Under the pieces are notes generated by a model that searched no databases, had not been told where the DNA came from, and worked only from the letters and a program-made list of their open reading frames with translations. This document shows positions 14,068-23,598 of a stretch of DNA of 64,000 nucleotides, in pieces (the stretch's first letter is position 1; each line of letters opens with the position of its first letter). Location of the stretch: positions 186,001-250,000 of the forward strand of contig NZ_VJOY01000004.1 in NCBI RefSeq assembly GCF_007109405.1. The letters run 5' to 3'. A program made the position numbers and the translations under genes. The stretch is from Pseudomonas mangiferae. GTDB taxonomy: Bacteria; Pseudomonadota; Gammaproteobacteria; Pseudomonadales; Pseudomonadaceae.

Positions 14068-14391
14068 TTAGCGCTCGAGATGTTTCAGCTTGTCCTTCAC
14101 ACCGTCCCACTCTTCGGCATCCGGCAGCGAATCCTTCTTCTCCGTGATGTTCGGCCATACCTCGGCCAGGTCGCGGTTGAGTTCGATGAATTCCTGCTGA
14201 TTGTCCGGGACCTCGTCCTCGGAAAAGATCGCCTGGGCGGGGCATTCCGGTTCGCACAAGGCGCAATCGATGCACTCGTCGGGATGGATGACCAGGAAGT
14301 TCGGGCCTTCGTAGAAGCAGTCCACCGGGCAGACTTCCACGCAGTCGGTGTATTTGCACTTGATGCAGTTGTCGGTGACGACGAAGGTCAT
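14068..14391 (-). CDS. fdxA: Ferredoxin FdxA, 7Fe type
   Basis: Small cytoplasmic electron carrier with one [3Fe-4S] and one [4Fe-4S] cluster. The 107-residue product carries the cysteine sets [18 protein letters not shown] (residues 9-26) and [14 protein letters not shown] (about 40-53), with the longer C-terminal extension typical of the Azotobacter ferredoxin I family. I choose ATG at 14391 ([12 protein letters not shown]); a longer in-frame start at 14451 adds 20 unconserved residues. It converges with rsmZ. Confidence 0.96.
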   Translation of the reverse strand: MTFVVTDNCIKCKYTDCVEVCPVDCFYEGPNFLVIHPDECIDCALCEPECPAQAIFSEDEVPDNQQEFIELNRDLAEVWPNITEKKDSLPDAEEWDGVKDKLKHLER

Positions 14392-14529
14392 AGCTAATCT
14401 CTCTTCAGGCGGCGGCTTGGAGGCCCATTCGTGAAAATGCCTCCATGGCAAAGTCGGCTGCGTCCGGTGTCGGTCTACGCCAGGCTTACCAGAGCGCGCG
14501 CGATTCTAACAGCTTGGGCCTGGCCGGCG

Positions 14530-17097
14530 TTAGATTCGCGCCTTCCATGCATATAACAACTCCAATGCGTTGCGCGGCGTCAATTCGTCGGGCTCCAGGC
14601 GCGACAGCTCGTCGAGAATGGGGTGCGGCAACGCGGCGAACAGGTCCGCCTGCATCGGGGCGGCCGGGCGTCCCGGCTCAGACCGGGGCGGCTCGTGGGG
14701 CAGGCTGGTGGTCTCCAGGCGCGCCAGGTGCTCGCGGGCGCGCTCGATCACTCGGCCCGGCACGCCGGCCAGTTGCGCCACTGCCAGGCCGTAGCTCTGG
14801 CTGGCCGGCCCCGGCAGCACATGGTGGAGGAAAACGATCCGGTCGTTGTGCTCGGTGGCGTTGAGGTGCACGTTGGCCACCTGCGGCTCGCTCTCCGGCA
14901 GGACCGTCAGCTCGAAGTAATGGGTGGCGAACAGGGTGTAAGCCCGCAGGCGCGCCAGCTGTTCGGCGGCGGCCCAGGCGAGGGACAGGCCGTCGAAGGT
15001 GCTGGTACCGCGCCCCACTTCGTCCATCAGCACCAGGCTGTGCTCGCTGGCGTTGTGCAGGATGTTGGCGGTCTCGCTCATCTCCACCATGAAGGTGGAG
15101 CGGCCACCGGCGAGGTCGTCGCTGGAGCCGATACGGGTGAAGATGCGGTCCACCAGGGAAAGCTCGCAGGCAGCCGCCGGCACGAAGCTGCCGATGTGGG
15201 CCAGCAGCACGATCAGCGCGGTCTGCCGCATGAAGGTGGACTTACCCCCCATGTTCGGGCCGGTGATGATGAGCATCCGGGTGTCGTCGTCGAGGCTGAG
15301 GTCGTTGGCCACGAAGGGCGTGTCCAGCACCTGCTCTACCACCGGGTGCCGGCCTTGGCGGATGCACAGGCTGGGTTCTTCTACGAACCGTGGGCGGTTG
15401 AGGTCCAGGTTCAGGGCGCGCTCGGCCAGGTTGGCCAGCACATCCAGTTCTGCCAGGGCGGCTGCGGTGTCCTGCAGGGGCGCCAGGTGCTCGATGAGCC
15501 GTTCCAGCAGCGCCTCGTAGAGCATCTTTTCCCGGGCCAGGGCGCGGCTCTTGGCCGAAAGCGCCTTGTCCTCGAAGGTCTTCAGCTCGGGCGTGATGAA
15601 GCGTTCCGCCCCTTTCAGCGTCTGCCGGCGGATGTAGTCGGCCGGTGCCTGCTCCGCTTGCACCCTTGGCAGTTCGATGTAATAGCCGTGGATGCGGTTG
15701 TAGCCCACCTTGAGGTTCGGCAGGCCGGTGCGCGCCTTCTCCCGCGCCTCCAGGTCCATGAGGAACTGGCCGGCGTTCTCGCTGAGGGACAGCAGTTCGT
15801 CCAGCTCGACGTCGTAGCCGGTCTTCAGGACGCCGCCGTCGCGGATTACCGCCGGCGGGTTGTCGATGATCGCCCGTTGCAGCAGGTCCGCCAGCTCCGG
15901 GTATTCGCGGATATTCTCCGCAAGGCTCGCCAGGTGCGGCGCTTCCAGGGCCTTCAGGGAGTCCTGCAGCGCCGGCAGGGCGGCGAGGGCATCGCGCAGC
16001 CGGGCCAGATCCCGGGGGCGCGCATTGCGCAGCCCGATGCGCGCCAGGATGCGCTCGACGTCGCCGATGTCCTTCAACTGTGGTTGCAGGGTTTCGAAGC
16101 GGTAGCGGTCCAGTAGGCAGGCGATGGCGGCCTGACGGTTTTCCAGCACGGCCCGGTCCCGTAGCGGGCGATTCAGCCAGCGTCCCAGCAGGCGGCTGCC
16201 CATGGCGGTCTGGCAGCGGTCCACGACCGACTGCAGGGTGTTCTCGCGGCCACCGGCCAAGTTGGTGTCCAGTTCCAGGTTGCGCCGGCTGGCGCCGTCG
16301 AGGATCACCGTGTCGTCGAGCCGCTCGTGGCGCAGGCTGCGCAGGTGGGGCAGGGCGGTGCGCTGGGTTTCCTTGGCGTAGCCCAGCAGGCAGCCGGCGG
16401 AGCCGATGGCCAGGGTCAGCTCATGGCAGCCGAAGCCTTTGAGGTCCTGGGTGGCGAACTGTTGGCAGAGGCTCTTGTGGGCGCTGTCGCGATCGAAGTC
16501 CCAGATCGGCCGGCGCCGTGCGCCGCGGCGCTTCTCCGCCGGCAGGCCTTGGGGCCAGTCGTCGGGGATCAGCAGCTCCGCCGGATTCAGCCGCTCCAGC
16601 TCGGCCAGCAGGTTCTCCCAGCCCTTGATCTCCTGCACGCTGAAGCGCCCGCTGGTGATGTCCAGCACGGCCAGGCCGAACAGCCGCTCGTCTCCGAGCA
16701 CCGCCGCCAGCAGGTTATCGCGGCGTTCGTCCAGCAAGGCTTCGTCGCTGATGGTGCCGGGCGTGATGATGCGCACCACTTGGCGCTCCACCGGCCCCTT
16801 GCTGGTGGCCGGGTCGCCGATCTGCTCGCAGATCACCACGGATTCGCCCAGCTTCACCAGCTTGGCCAGGTAGCCCTCCACGGAGTGGTGGGGGATGCCG
16901 CACATGGGGATCGCCTTGCCGGCGGACTGGCCCCTGGCGGTCAGGGTGATGTCCAGCAGCTTGGCCGCCTTCTTCGCATCCTCATAGAAGATCTCGTAGA
17001 AGTCGCCCATGCGGTAGAACATCAACTGGTCCGGATGCTGATTCTTTAGCCTCCAGTACTGCTGCATCATCGGGGTGTGTTCGGAAAGGCTTTCCAT
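14530..17097 (-). CDS. mutS: DNA mismatch repair protein MutS
   Basis: Recognises mismatches and small loops and starts methyl- or nick-directed repair with MutL. The 855-residue product is full length: the mismatch-binding N-terminal domain with the intercalating Phe region [12 protein letters not shown] (about 31-42), connector and lever domains, and the ABC-type ATPase with Walker [15 protein letters not shown] near residue 615 and the [14 protein letters not shown] Walker B/D-loop. Loss of this gene gives the mutator phenotype known from chronic-infection isolates; here it is intact. Confidence 0.98.
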   Translation of the reverse strand: MESLSEHTPMMQQYWRLKNQHPDQLMFYRMGDFYEIFYEDAKKAAKLLDITLTARGQSAGKAIPMCGIPHHSVEGYLAKLVKLGESVVICEQIGDPATSKGPVERQVVRIITPGTISDEALLDERRDNLLAAVLGDERLFGLAVLDITSGRFSVQEIKGWENLLAELERLNPAELLIPDDWPQGLPAEKRRGARRRPIWDFDRDSAHKSLCQQFATQDLKGFGCHELTLAIGSAGCLLGYAKETQRTALPHLRSLRHERLDDTVILDGASRRNLELDTNLAGGRENTLQSVVDRCQTAMGSRLLGRWLNRPLRDRAVLENRQAAIACLLDRYRFETLQPQLKDIGDVERILARIGLRNARPRDLARLRDALAALPALQDSLKALEAPHLASLAENIREYPELADLLQRAIIDNPPAVIRDGGVLKTGYDVELDELLSLSENAGQFLMDLEAREKARTGLPNLKVGYNRIHGYYIELPRVQAEQAPADYIRRQTLKGAERFITPELKTFEDKALSAKSRALAREKMLYEALLERLIEHLAPLQDTAAALAELDVLANLAERALNLDLNRPRFVEEPSLCIRQGRHPVVEQVLDTPFVANDLSLDDDTRMLIITGPNMGGKSTFMRQTALIVLLAHIGSFVPAAACELSLVDRIFTRIGSSDDLAGGRSTFMVEMSETANILHNASEHSLVLMDEVGRGTSTFDGLSLAWAAAEQLARLRAYTLFATHYFELTVLPESEPQVANVHLNATEHNDRIVFLHHVLPGPASQSYGLAVAQLAGVPGRVIERAREHLARLETTSLPHEPPRSEPGRPAAPMQADLFAALPHPILDELSRLEPDELTPRNALELLYAWKARI

Positions 17098-17301
17098 TCA
17101 ATGACTTAGAGGATTTTGTCTATTAGATAACGAGGGGTTGTCTAATACTTTACCCGTTTTCCTCTCTCATCGTTGATACCCCTATCTGTGCATCACCCTC
17201 AGAACTGTATCTCGCAGGCTTTGCAGCTTCATCTGCTTGTGGCCGCCAATAGTGAACCGTGTGCCTCCCAATTCATGGCTCACCCCACCAAAACGCGAGC
17301 C
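17098..17301. other. Gap upstream of mutS, no gene seen
   Basis: The gap from mutS to the next gene is 319 bases. This part is relatively AT-rich near the mutS start and probably holds the mutS promoter, but I see no clear -35/-10 pair, RNA gene or conserved reading frame. The 62-codon frame at 17173-17361 has no ribosome-binding site and runs through a terminator. Confidence 0.4.
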
Positions 17302-17328
17302 AAAAAAAAGCTGCCGGGTCGCGGCAGC
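17302..17328 (-). terminator. Terminator after the YetF-like gene
   Basis: GCTGCCG at 17310-17316 pairs with CGGCAGC at 17322-17328. Read on the minus strand it is followed by eight Ts (A run at 17302-17309). It lies about 90 bases beyond the stop of the minus-strand gene ending at 17417. Confidence 0.8.
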
Positions 17329-17416
17329 CGAAGGACTTCTCAAGGGAGTACGTTCGGTTGAGGGCGCCGGCGTGACAAAAGTTCGTGGCGCTTCGCGGGT
17401 GTCGTGACCAACGGCG

Positions 17417-17860
17417 TCAGTCGGACGGAATGATGGAAATCTTGCCGTTGCGCTCGATGATGGCGAACTTGATCTGCTGCACGGTTTCCAGCCCCTGGCT
17501 CTCCCGGGCGATCTCCATGATCTCGTCGAGCCGCAGGCGGCAGCGGCGCAGGCGAGTCTCCAGCACGCGGCCGTTCTCGATGACGATGGTGGGCGAACCG
17601 TCGATTAGCCGGTCGATGCGGGCAGAGCGGTTCTTCAGCAGCGAGAAGCCGATGTCGATGGCGATCAGCGTGCCGATCACCAGGATCGAGTTGGTGACGG
17701 AAAAGTCATCCCCCAGCAGCGCCTGCTGGGTGGCCTCGCCGATGATCATCAGCAGCACCAGGTCGAAGGTGGTCAGGTCGGACAGGGAGCGCCTGCCCGC
17801 CACCTTGAACAGGATCATCAGGACCAGGTAGATGGCGGTGGCGCGGAAGACGGCATCCAT
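17417..17860 (-). CDS. YetF/DUF421-family membrane protein
   Basis: A 147-residue protein with two to three membrane spans (about residues 5-22, 30-48 and 55-72) and a C-terminal soluble domain with DGSPTIVIENGRVLE and ERNGKISIIP, both typical of the YetF/DUF421 family. The family is widespread in spore-formers and stress-tolerant bacteria, and its molecular role is not settled. The gene starts nine bases after the stop of the upstream membrane protein, so the two are probably made together. Confidence 0.85.
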   Translation of the reverse strand: MDAVFRATAIYLVLMILFKVAGRRSLSDLTTFDLVLLMIIGEATQQALLGDDFSVTNSILVIGTLIAIDIGFSLLKNRSARIDRLIDGSPTIVIENGRVLETRLRRCRLRLDEIMEIARESQGLETVQQIKFAIIERNGKISIIPSD

Positions 17861-17869
17861 GGGCGGCCC

Positions 17870-18370
17870 TCAGGGAAAGATGAAGATCCAGAAGGGGACG
17901 GTGTCGTCACCCACGCGCAGATAGGCTCGCTGCAGGCCGAGCCCGTTCACGCCCAGGGAAAGATGGGCCCGGGTATGGCCGGTGTCGTCGGCGCGAAAGG
18001 TCAGCTCCAGGCCATCCCTGACGGTGCGCATGCTTTCCGCCTGGGGTTGGATGCTTTCCAGGCTGATCGCATCCAGGGCCTCACCGCCGAGCACGGCGAC
18101 GGTTCGGGTGGCCCCGGGCGCATGCAGGTCGAGAGTGACGTCAGTGTGGCTGCCGTTGCGCAGGAAACGGTCGTATTCAAGCGTCGCGTGGGTCAGCTCC
18201 AGCGTGGCCCAGCTCAACGGCCCCCGGGAAAATAGCCCGGCCAGGGTCAGGAGCAGCAGCAGACAGAGCCCGTAGCGGCCCACGCGTTCGACCGTCCACA
18301 TCCGCCGCTGGAACGCCATGTCTTCCTTGACGGGATAGGTACGACTCCGCATTTCGTCGTGTTCGTCCAT
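17870..18370 (-). CDS. Hypothetical single-span membrane protein paired with the YetF-like gene
   Basis: I do not recognise a family. The 166-residue product has a charged N-terminus (about 1-30), one membrane span (about 42-60, YGLCLLLLLTLAGLF) and an extracytoplasmic domain of about 100 residues rich in beta-strand-like alternation, ending FWIFIFP. I choose ATG at 18370 (MDEHDEMRSRTYPV); an upstream in-frame ATG at 18571 would add 67 residues that look non-coding. Its tight spacing to the YetF-like gene suggests the two act as a pair. Confidence 0.65.
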   Translation of the reverse strand: MDEHDEMRSRTYPVKEDMAFQRRMWTVERVGRYGLCLLLLLTLAGLFSRGPLSWATLELTHATLEYDRFLRNGSHTDVTLDLHAPGATRTVAVLGGEALDAISLESIQPQAESMRTVRDGLELTFRADDTGHTRAHLSLGVNGLGLQRAYLRVGDDTVPFWIFIFP

Positions 18371-18638
18371 CGTTGAACCTGTCCGAAAGGAGGCTGGGCA
18401 TGAGGGAAGTCCAGCTTGGAGGAGAGGCTGCTCGGGTGGGTTCAATGATTCGGAGTATCGCCCTTCGGCATCGTGCATTCTGCAATCATGGAAAAGTTCC
18501 GTTCCTGCAAACTGCACGTCTAGAAAAAATGACGATTTGCTGGAGGCCCCATGAACCGGGGCTTCCGGCAATGTGACAAGGTTGGCACGAAGCCTGCTCC
18601 CTCAGGGCAACCGTTTAGAAACCCAGGGAGAGCCCTCC

Positions 18639-19013
18639 ATGACTGTCAACCTCCACGAAATCGAAGCTGCCTTCCCTCAGTACACCGTTTCTGCCACCAA
18701 GCGTCCCGATGGGTCCGTGCTGCTCACCTTGATGAACGAGGCTGGCACCATCCAGCGCGTGGTGCCGTCGCCGCAATCCGGGCTGCAGATGCGTACCGAG
18801 TGGGTCATCAGCGCGATTCGCCGCGACCTCCACCAGGAAGCGGGCGAGGTGCCGGCCATCGACGGCCTGCAGAGCCAGGTTCGTACCCACCTGCCGACCT
18901 ACGTGCCGGCCAACGCAGGCGCCTATAGCAGCCGTCGCATCGATCGCCTGCAAACCCGCTTCCCCGCACTGCGCCAGAAGACAGCGGCCGCGAGCCAGCC
19001 TGTCGTGCATTGA
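18639..19013 (+). CDS. Hypothetical 124-residue protein
   Basis: No family recognised. The product is soluble, with no signal peptide or membrane span, and begins MTVNLHEIEAAFPQYTV. It has a compact N-terminal half that looks folded (KRPDGSVLLTLMNEAG) and an Arg-rich C-terminal half. AGGGAG lies seven bases before the ATG. The N-terminal half resembles in style, but not clearly in sequence, the small Pseudomonas DUF3509 proteins such as the one at 62787-63119. It sits in a run of stress-type small genes. Confidence 0.7.
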   Translation: MTVNLHEIEAAFPQYTVSATKRPDGSVLLTLMNEAGTIQRVVPSPQSGLQMRTEWVISAIRRDLHQEAGEVPAIDGLQSQVRTHLPTYVPANAGAYSSRRIDRLQTRFPALRQKTAAASQPVVH

Positions 19014-19076
19014 GAATTCGAGGGCAGGGGCTTTTCATAGCGTCCTGCCCTCGGGTGATCTGCTCCTTCCGTTGAT

Positions 19077-19102
19077 ACTCGGCCTTCGTGCCGAGTTTTT
19101 TT
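19077..19102 (+). terminator. Terminator after the 124-residue gene
   Basis: ACTCGGC at 19077-19083 pairs with GCCGAGT at 19090-19096, closed by a CTTCGT loop and followed by a run of seven Ts. Confidence 0.88.
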
Positions 19103-19221
19103 ATGCCTGGATGAAGCGGCCGAACGGCTGGACCGCTCGTCGAGGCGAAGGAAACTATCCCGCTGGCCACGACCTCCCACTTTAAGAGGCAACACCGCCT
19201 CGCCATACAGGAGAAACCATC

Positions 19222-19377
19222 ATGGCTAACAGCAACCAAGGCAACTCCGGCAACTTCGCGAACGACCGCCAGAAGGCTTCCGAAGCCGGTCGCAAGGGTG
19301 GCCAGTCCAATAGCGGCAACTTCGCCAACGATCGTGAAAAGGCGTCCGAAGCCGGCCGCAAAGGCGGCAAGCACTAA
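19222..19377 (+). CDS. Small KGG-repeat general stress protein
   Basis: A 51-residue, highly hydrophilic protein built from two near-identical units, GNFANDRQKASEAGRKGG and GNFANDREKASEAGRKGG, then KH. This is the KGG motif of the YciG / Con-10 stress proteins, which accumulate in stationary phase or on desiccation. CAGGAG lies eight bases before the ATG. In enterics yciG depends on RpoS; here the link is an inference. The gene is short enough to be missed by length filters. Confidence 0.88.
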   Translation: MANSNQGNSGNFANDRQKASEAGRKGGQSNSGNFANDREKASEAGRKGGKH

Positions 19378-19492
19378 GGGGTCGCTCCCTTGTCAGGCAG
19401 GCATCGCTCATGCGATGCCGCCCAAAAACCTCTCTCGATTTCCCTGCCTTACCCCCACCCTTCTTCTAGTACGTCCCCGCCATGGCCCCTCT

Positions 19493-19747
19493 TCAGGCTG
19501 CCGATGACGCCTGGGTCGCCGTATCGTTTTTCAGGATGCCGCGCACGTTGGAGACCGCCAGGCACACCTGCAGCACGATCAGCGCATACGCGTCGTCATG
19601 CCAGCCCCAGGCGATCCACAGCGTGTTGCTGACCAGGAAGCTCCAGAAGCCTATCAGGCGCCGACGGGGCCTCAGCGAGCCCACCAGCCAGGCGGAAACG
19701 ATGGTCACCAGCATGGCTGGCCACTGTAGTAGATCGATGAAATCCAT
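19493..19747 (-). CDS. Small hydrophobic membrane protein, PQ-loop-like half
   Basis: An 84-residue product with three predicted membrane spans (about residues 8-24, 31-48, 50-68) and the loop GSLRPRRRLIGFWSF. The spacing of spans and the SNTLWIAWGW and NVRGILKN segments recall one three-helix half of PQ-loop/SWEET or PnuC-type carriers, which would need to dimerise. I choose ATG at 19747; the longer frame from 19885 starts in the ligD promoter region. It is divergent from ligD. Function unknown. Confidence 0.6.
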   Translation of the reverse strand: MDFIDLLQWPAMLVTIVSAWLVGSLRPRRRLIGFWSFLVSNTLWIAWGWHDDAYALIVLQVCLAVSNVRGILKNDTATQASSAA

Positions 19748-19872
19748 GACGCACATCCAATAGGAACCCAGGGATTGGATGCGCACGGCCGTCCGGCCGT
19801 TCAGGCCGGATACCGCTGAACCCTTGCGCTGGCCGCCGGTTCTATTGCCTAGCGAACCGAAGGAGCTGCGAA

Positions 19873-22557
19873 ATGGCCACAGCACTGGATGAATACGCCC
19901 GCAAACGGGACTTTTTGGCGACCCCCGAACCGAGTGGAAAACGCTCCCGTGGCCGCCAGGCCGGCGCGCACGCCCTGCAGTTCTGCATCCAGAAGCATGA
20001 CGCCAGCCACCTGCACTACGATTTCCGCCTGGAGTTGCAGGGCACGCTGAAAAGCTGGGCGATCCCGAAAGGCCCCTGCCTGGACCCCAAGGTGCGCCGG
20101 CTGGCGATCCAGGTGGAGGATCATCCTCTGGACTACGCCGGCTTCGAAGGGCATATCCCGGAAGGCCACTACGGGGCGGGCGACGTGATCGTCTGGGACC
20201 GGGGCATCTGGGTGCCCCAGGGCGACCCGATTGAGGGATATGCCAAGGGCCGTCTCAAGTTCGAGCTGCACGGCGAAAAGCTCAATGGCCTGTGGAACCT
20301 GGTACGTACCCACCTGGAGGGCCGGAAGACCCAGTGGTTCCTGATCAAGTCCCACGACGAGCAGGCACGGGCCGCACAGGATTACGACATTCTCGAAGAC
20401 CGGCCCGATAGCGTCCTCAGCGACCGCACCCTGCCCTCGAAGCCGAAACCCGCGGCAAAGACGCCGGCTCGAAAAAACCGCAAGACGGCTGCCGATACGC
20501 GAAAGCCCGCCCAGGCGGTGGTCGAGGGTGGTGAGTCGCGCGCCTTGCCGGATGTCTTCACGCCCCAGTTGGCCACCCTGGTGGACGCCATACCGGAGGG
20601 CGATTGGTCGTACGAAATCAAGTTCGACGGGTACCGCATCCTCGCCCGGGTGGACGGGGATGACATCCGCCTGTTCACCCGCAACGGCAACGACTGGACC
20701 GCCCGCATGCCGCGCCAGGTCGAGGCGCTCCGCGCGCTGGGGGTGGAGTCGGCGTGGCTGGATGGTGAGATGGTGGTGACCAATGCCCAGGGCAATCCGG
20801 ATTTCCAGGCGCTGCAGAACGCCTTCGAGGATTCGCACAGCGGGCGTATCGCCTATTACCTGTTCGACGTTCCCTATCTCAATGGCACGGATCTGCGCGA
20901 TGTGCCCGTGGAGCAGCGCCGGGCCGCCCTGGACGCGCTGTTGAAGGACAACCGAAGCCCACTGTTGCGTTATTCCACCTCCTTCGACGAGGCGCCGGAG
21001 AAGGTTCTCGCCAACGCCTGCCGGATGAAGCTGGAGGGTCTGATCGGCAAGCGCCTGGGCAGCCCCTACTCGTCGAAGCGCAGCGCGGACTGGATCAAGC
21101 TCAAGTGCAAGCAGCGGCAGGAATTCGTGATCGTCGGCTACAGCGATCCCAAGGGAACGCGCAGCGCCATCGGTGCGCTCCTGCTGGGGCTGCACGACTC
21201 GGACTCCCGGGAGCTGCGCTTCGCCGGCAAGGTGGGCACCGGCTTCAATGCCGTCACCCTGAAGAATCTGCTGGAGAAACTTCAGCCCCTGCAACGCGAG
21301 ACGCCGGCCGCCGCGAATGCGCCCAAGGGCTACCAGGCCCGCGGCGTGCACTGGCTGGAGCCGACCCTGATGTGCGAAGTGGCGTTCGCCGAGATGACCC
21401 GCGAAGGCATCGTGCGTCAGGCGGTGTTCCACGGGTTGCGCAACGACAAGCCGGCGAAGGCGATCAGCCAGGAGCGGCCCGTGCCAGTGGAAGCGGTCGA
21501 GTCACGCCAAGATACAACGGAGACGGTCGCCAGGCGCCCCAAGGCGGTAGCCGGCTCCACTTCTACCGATAACCAAAAAAAGCAGGCCATCGCCCAAGGA
21601 GAGCAGCCGGTGCACGCCAAGCCCACCCGTCGGTCCGCCGCCAAGCAGGCCGCCACGCCGGTGGCGGGCAAGGTCAGAATCACCCACCCCGAGCGGATCA
21701 TCGATGAGTCCTCCGGCTTCACCAAGCGAGACCTGGCGGAGTACTACGGGCGAATCGCACCCTGGGCACTGCCCTGGCTCGAGGATCGTCCAGTGGCCCT
21801 GGTACGGGGACCGGAAGGCATCGGCGGCGAGCTGTTCTTCCAGAAGCACGCGGCCCGCTTGAGCATCCCCTATATCACTCAGCTGGACCCTGCCTACGAG
21901 CCCGAGCACCCGCCCCTCATGGTCATCGAATCCGCCGAAGCCCTAGTGGGGGCAGCGCAGATGGGGACTCTCGAGCTGCATACCTGGAATGCCACCGTGC
22001 CGAAGCTGGAAAAGCCCGACCGCTTCGTCCTCGATCTGGACCCCGACCCGGCGTTGCCCTGGAAGGCCATGGTGGAGGCGACCCAGCTGACCCTGACCCT
22101 GCTGGACGAGCTGGGCCTGCGTGCGTTCATCAAGACCAGCGGCGGCAAGGGCATGCACGTAGTAGTACCGCTGACCCGTCGCCTGGGTTGGGAACCGATT
22201 AAAGCGTTCAGCCAGGCCATTGCCCAGCATCTGGCGCGGCTGATGCCGGATCGCTTCTCGGCCACGTCGGGGCCGAAGAACCGGGTCGGTCGCATCTTCA
22301 TCGACTACCTGCGCAACACCCGCGGAGCGAGCACCGTGTCGCCCTACTCGGCCCGCGCACGGGAGGGGCTGCCGGTATCCGTGCCGATCCACAGGGAAGA
22401 GCTGACCGAGATCAAGGGGGCCAGTGCCTGGGACATCCGCACCGTGCTGGCGCGTCTGGAAACGCTAGGCGACGACGATCCCTGGGCGGAGCTGCGCAGT
22501 GTGCGTCAGAGCATCACCGCGGACATGCGCGCGCGCATGGGTCTGAAGACCCGCTGA
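19873..22557 (+). CDS. ligD: ATP-dependent DNA ligase D (phosphoesterase-ligase-polymerase)
   Basis: Joins DNA ends in bacterial non-homologous end joining, normally with Ku. The 894 residues carry, in order, a 3'-phosphoesterase domain (about 35-155, with HDASHLHYDFRLEL), an ATP-dependent ligase domain (about 220-520, nucleophile Lys250 in EIKFDGYR) and an archaeo-eukaryotic primase-type polymerase domain (about 600-890, with LDLDPDP and FIKTSGGKGMHV). A Lys/Ala-rich linker of about 60 residues separates ligase and polymerase. AAGGAG precedes the ATG. No ku gene is in the window. Confidence 0.96.
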   Translation: MATALDEYARKRDFLATPEPSGKRSRGRQAGAHALQFCIQKHDASHLHYDFRLELQGTLKSWAIPKGPCLDPKVRRLAIQVEDHPLDYAGFEGHIPEGHYGAGDVIVWDRGIWVPQGDPIEGYAKGRLKFELHGEKLNGLWNLVRTHLEGRKTQWFLIKSHDEQARAAQDYDILEDRPDSVLSDRTLPSKPKPAAKTPARKNRKTAADTRKPAQAVVEGGESRALPDVFTPQLATLVDAIPEGDWSYEIKFDGYRILARVDGDDIRLFTRNGNDWTARMPRQVEALRALGVESAWLDGEMVVTNAQGNPDFQALQNAFEDSHSGRIAYYLFDVPYLNGTDLRDVPVEQRRAALDALLKDNRSPLLRYSTSFDEAPEKVLANACRMKLEGLIGKRLGSPYSSKRSADWIKLKCKQRQEFVIVGYSDPKGTRSAIGALLLGLHDSDSRELRFAGKVGTGFNAVTLKNLLEKLQPLQRETPAAANAPKGYQARGVHWLEPTLMCEVAFAEMTREGIVRQAVFHGLRNDKPAKAISQERPVPVEAVESRQDTTETVARRPKAVAGSTSTDNQKKQAIAQGEQPVHAKPTRRSAAKQAATPVAGKVRITHPERIIDESSGFTKRDLAEYYGRIAPWALPWLEDRPVALVRGPEGIGGELFFQKHAARLSIPYITQLDPAYEPEHPPLMVIESAEALVGAAQMGTLELHTWNATVPKLEKPDRFVLDLDPDPALPWKAMVEATQLTLTLLDELGLRAFIKTSGGKGMHVVVPLTRRLGWEPIKAFSQAIAQHLARLMPDRFSATSGPKNRVGRIFIDYLRNTRGASTVSPYSARAREGLPVSVPIHREELTEIKGASAWDIRTVLARLETLGDDDPWAELRSVRQSITADMRARMGLKTR

Positions 22558-22579
22558 CCTTTTCGACAGGAGACTCGAC

Positions 22580-22893
22580 ATGTACCGCCGTCCATTGACC
22601 ATCCTCGCCGTCACGCTTCTCGTATCGGCCCACGCCCTGGCCGCCAACGTCACGCCGGCGCCGGGCGCCGAAGGCCTGGCACCAGCACGGGAAGCGGCAA
22701 CACCGTCAACGGCGCCGGCACCGGCACCAACCCGGGGTCCGGGGATGAGTCGGGGACTGGTACCGGCGCGCCTGGCAGCGGGGGCAGCGGAGGCGTCGAT
22801 CAAGGTCGCCAGGAGCAGCCGGCAACGCCGAAGGCGGACCACCGGAACGCTCCAAACGACGACTCCCAAGGGCAGGAGAACCGCAGCCACTAG
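22580..22893 (+). pseudogene. Secreted Gly/Thr-rich small protein, reading frame broken near 22676
   Basis: After CAGGAG, ATG 22580 opens a clean signal peptide (MYRRPLTILAVTLLV, cleavage after HALA) and 32 codons. From 22678 the next frame encodes 71 codons of Gly/Ser/Thr/Asn-rich sequence (GSGNTVNGAGTGTNPGSG) and a polar tail ending at TAG 22891. The first frame instead turns into Arg-rich, non-biological-looking sequence and runs over the next gene. One missing C in the CC at 22675-22676 would restore a protein of about 104 residues. It is either a sequencing error or a real pseudogene. Confidence 0.65.
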
Positions 22894-23078
22894 TCGCGAA
22901 GGGTGGCTATTCGTCGCACGCGGACTTTCGCGGGCGGGGGGACGAAGTGCTAAAGTCGGCAGTCGAACCAGGGAGGGTGCATGGACTGCCTCGAACACAC
23001 GCGCTACCTCGGCGCGCTTTTCCCCCGCCTACCTCACATACCCGGTCACGCCAGCCGTCCTCTCGGGAGCGCGGAACC

Positions 23079-23576
23079 GTGAGCGAACCGGAAATCTACG
23101 CCGAGCGCTATTCGTCTTCCGAGCGCTGTCGTCTGCTGTTGCTCTATGTCTGCGTCGCCAGCGCCTTCTACATCGGCTTCAAGGTCTGGGTGCTGCCTTG
23201 GCTGAACTTCTACCTGAATCATGCCGACTGCCTGAACCCGGAGCGCTCCAGCGCAGCGGTGTTCTGGGCGGGCTTCTTCGTGGGGGTGCCGATCTTCGGG
23301 AGCCTGGTGGTCGCGGTGATGACCGTGCGCCAAGGCCTGGCGGTACTCGCCCAGGGCCGTTATCCCGCCCGTGGGCAGAAGGCCTTGTGGCGATCCCGGG
23401 TGCTGTACGGAAGCGCGGCGTCCATCCGGGGCACGCTGCTGGTCCTGGCGCCCTATCTGTTCCTGTTGATGACGATTGGCGCTGGGCTGGAATTGTCCAA
23501 GCAGTCAGTCGCGCCTCGTAGTGCCCAGGAAGCGGCGTGCCAGCAACAGCATCCCACAATGCTGGGCGGGCGCTGA
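23079..23576 (+). CDS. Hypothetical inner-membrane protein, three spans
   Basis: No family recognised. From GTG 23079 (SEPEIYAERYSSSER) the 165-residue product has three hydrophobic stretches, about residues 19-43, 63-88 and 120-144, and a polar C-terminal tail. CGGGAG lies upstream of the GTG. The earlier in-frame ATG at 22947 would add 44 residues of composition unlike protein. It lies between the broken Gly-rich gene and a convergent small gene. Confidence 0.65.
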   Translation: MSEPEIYAERYSSSERCRLLLLYVCVASAFYIGFKVWVLPWLNFYLNHADCLNPERSSAAVFWAGFFVGVPIFGSLVVAVMTVRQGLAVLAQGRYPARGQKALWRSRVLYGSAASIRGTLLVLAPYLFLLMTIGAGLELSKQSVAPRSAQEAACQQQHPTMLGGR

Positions 23577-23598
23577 TCCTGCTGGCCACCGGCCGGGT

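Noticed and set aside
17173-17361. 62-codon frame between mutS and the YetF-like gene
   Set aside because: No ribosome-binding site, and it runs through the terminator at 17302-17328.
22580-23521. 313-codon continuous frame from the Gly-rich gene start
   Set aside because: After codon 32 the composition turns Arg-rich and it overlaps the membrane-protein gene; a frameshift explains it better.
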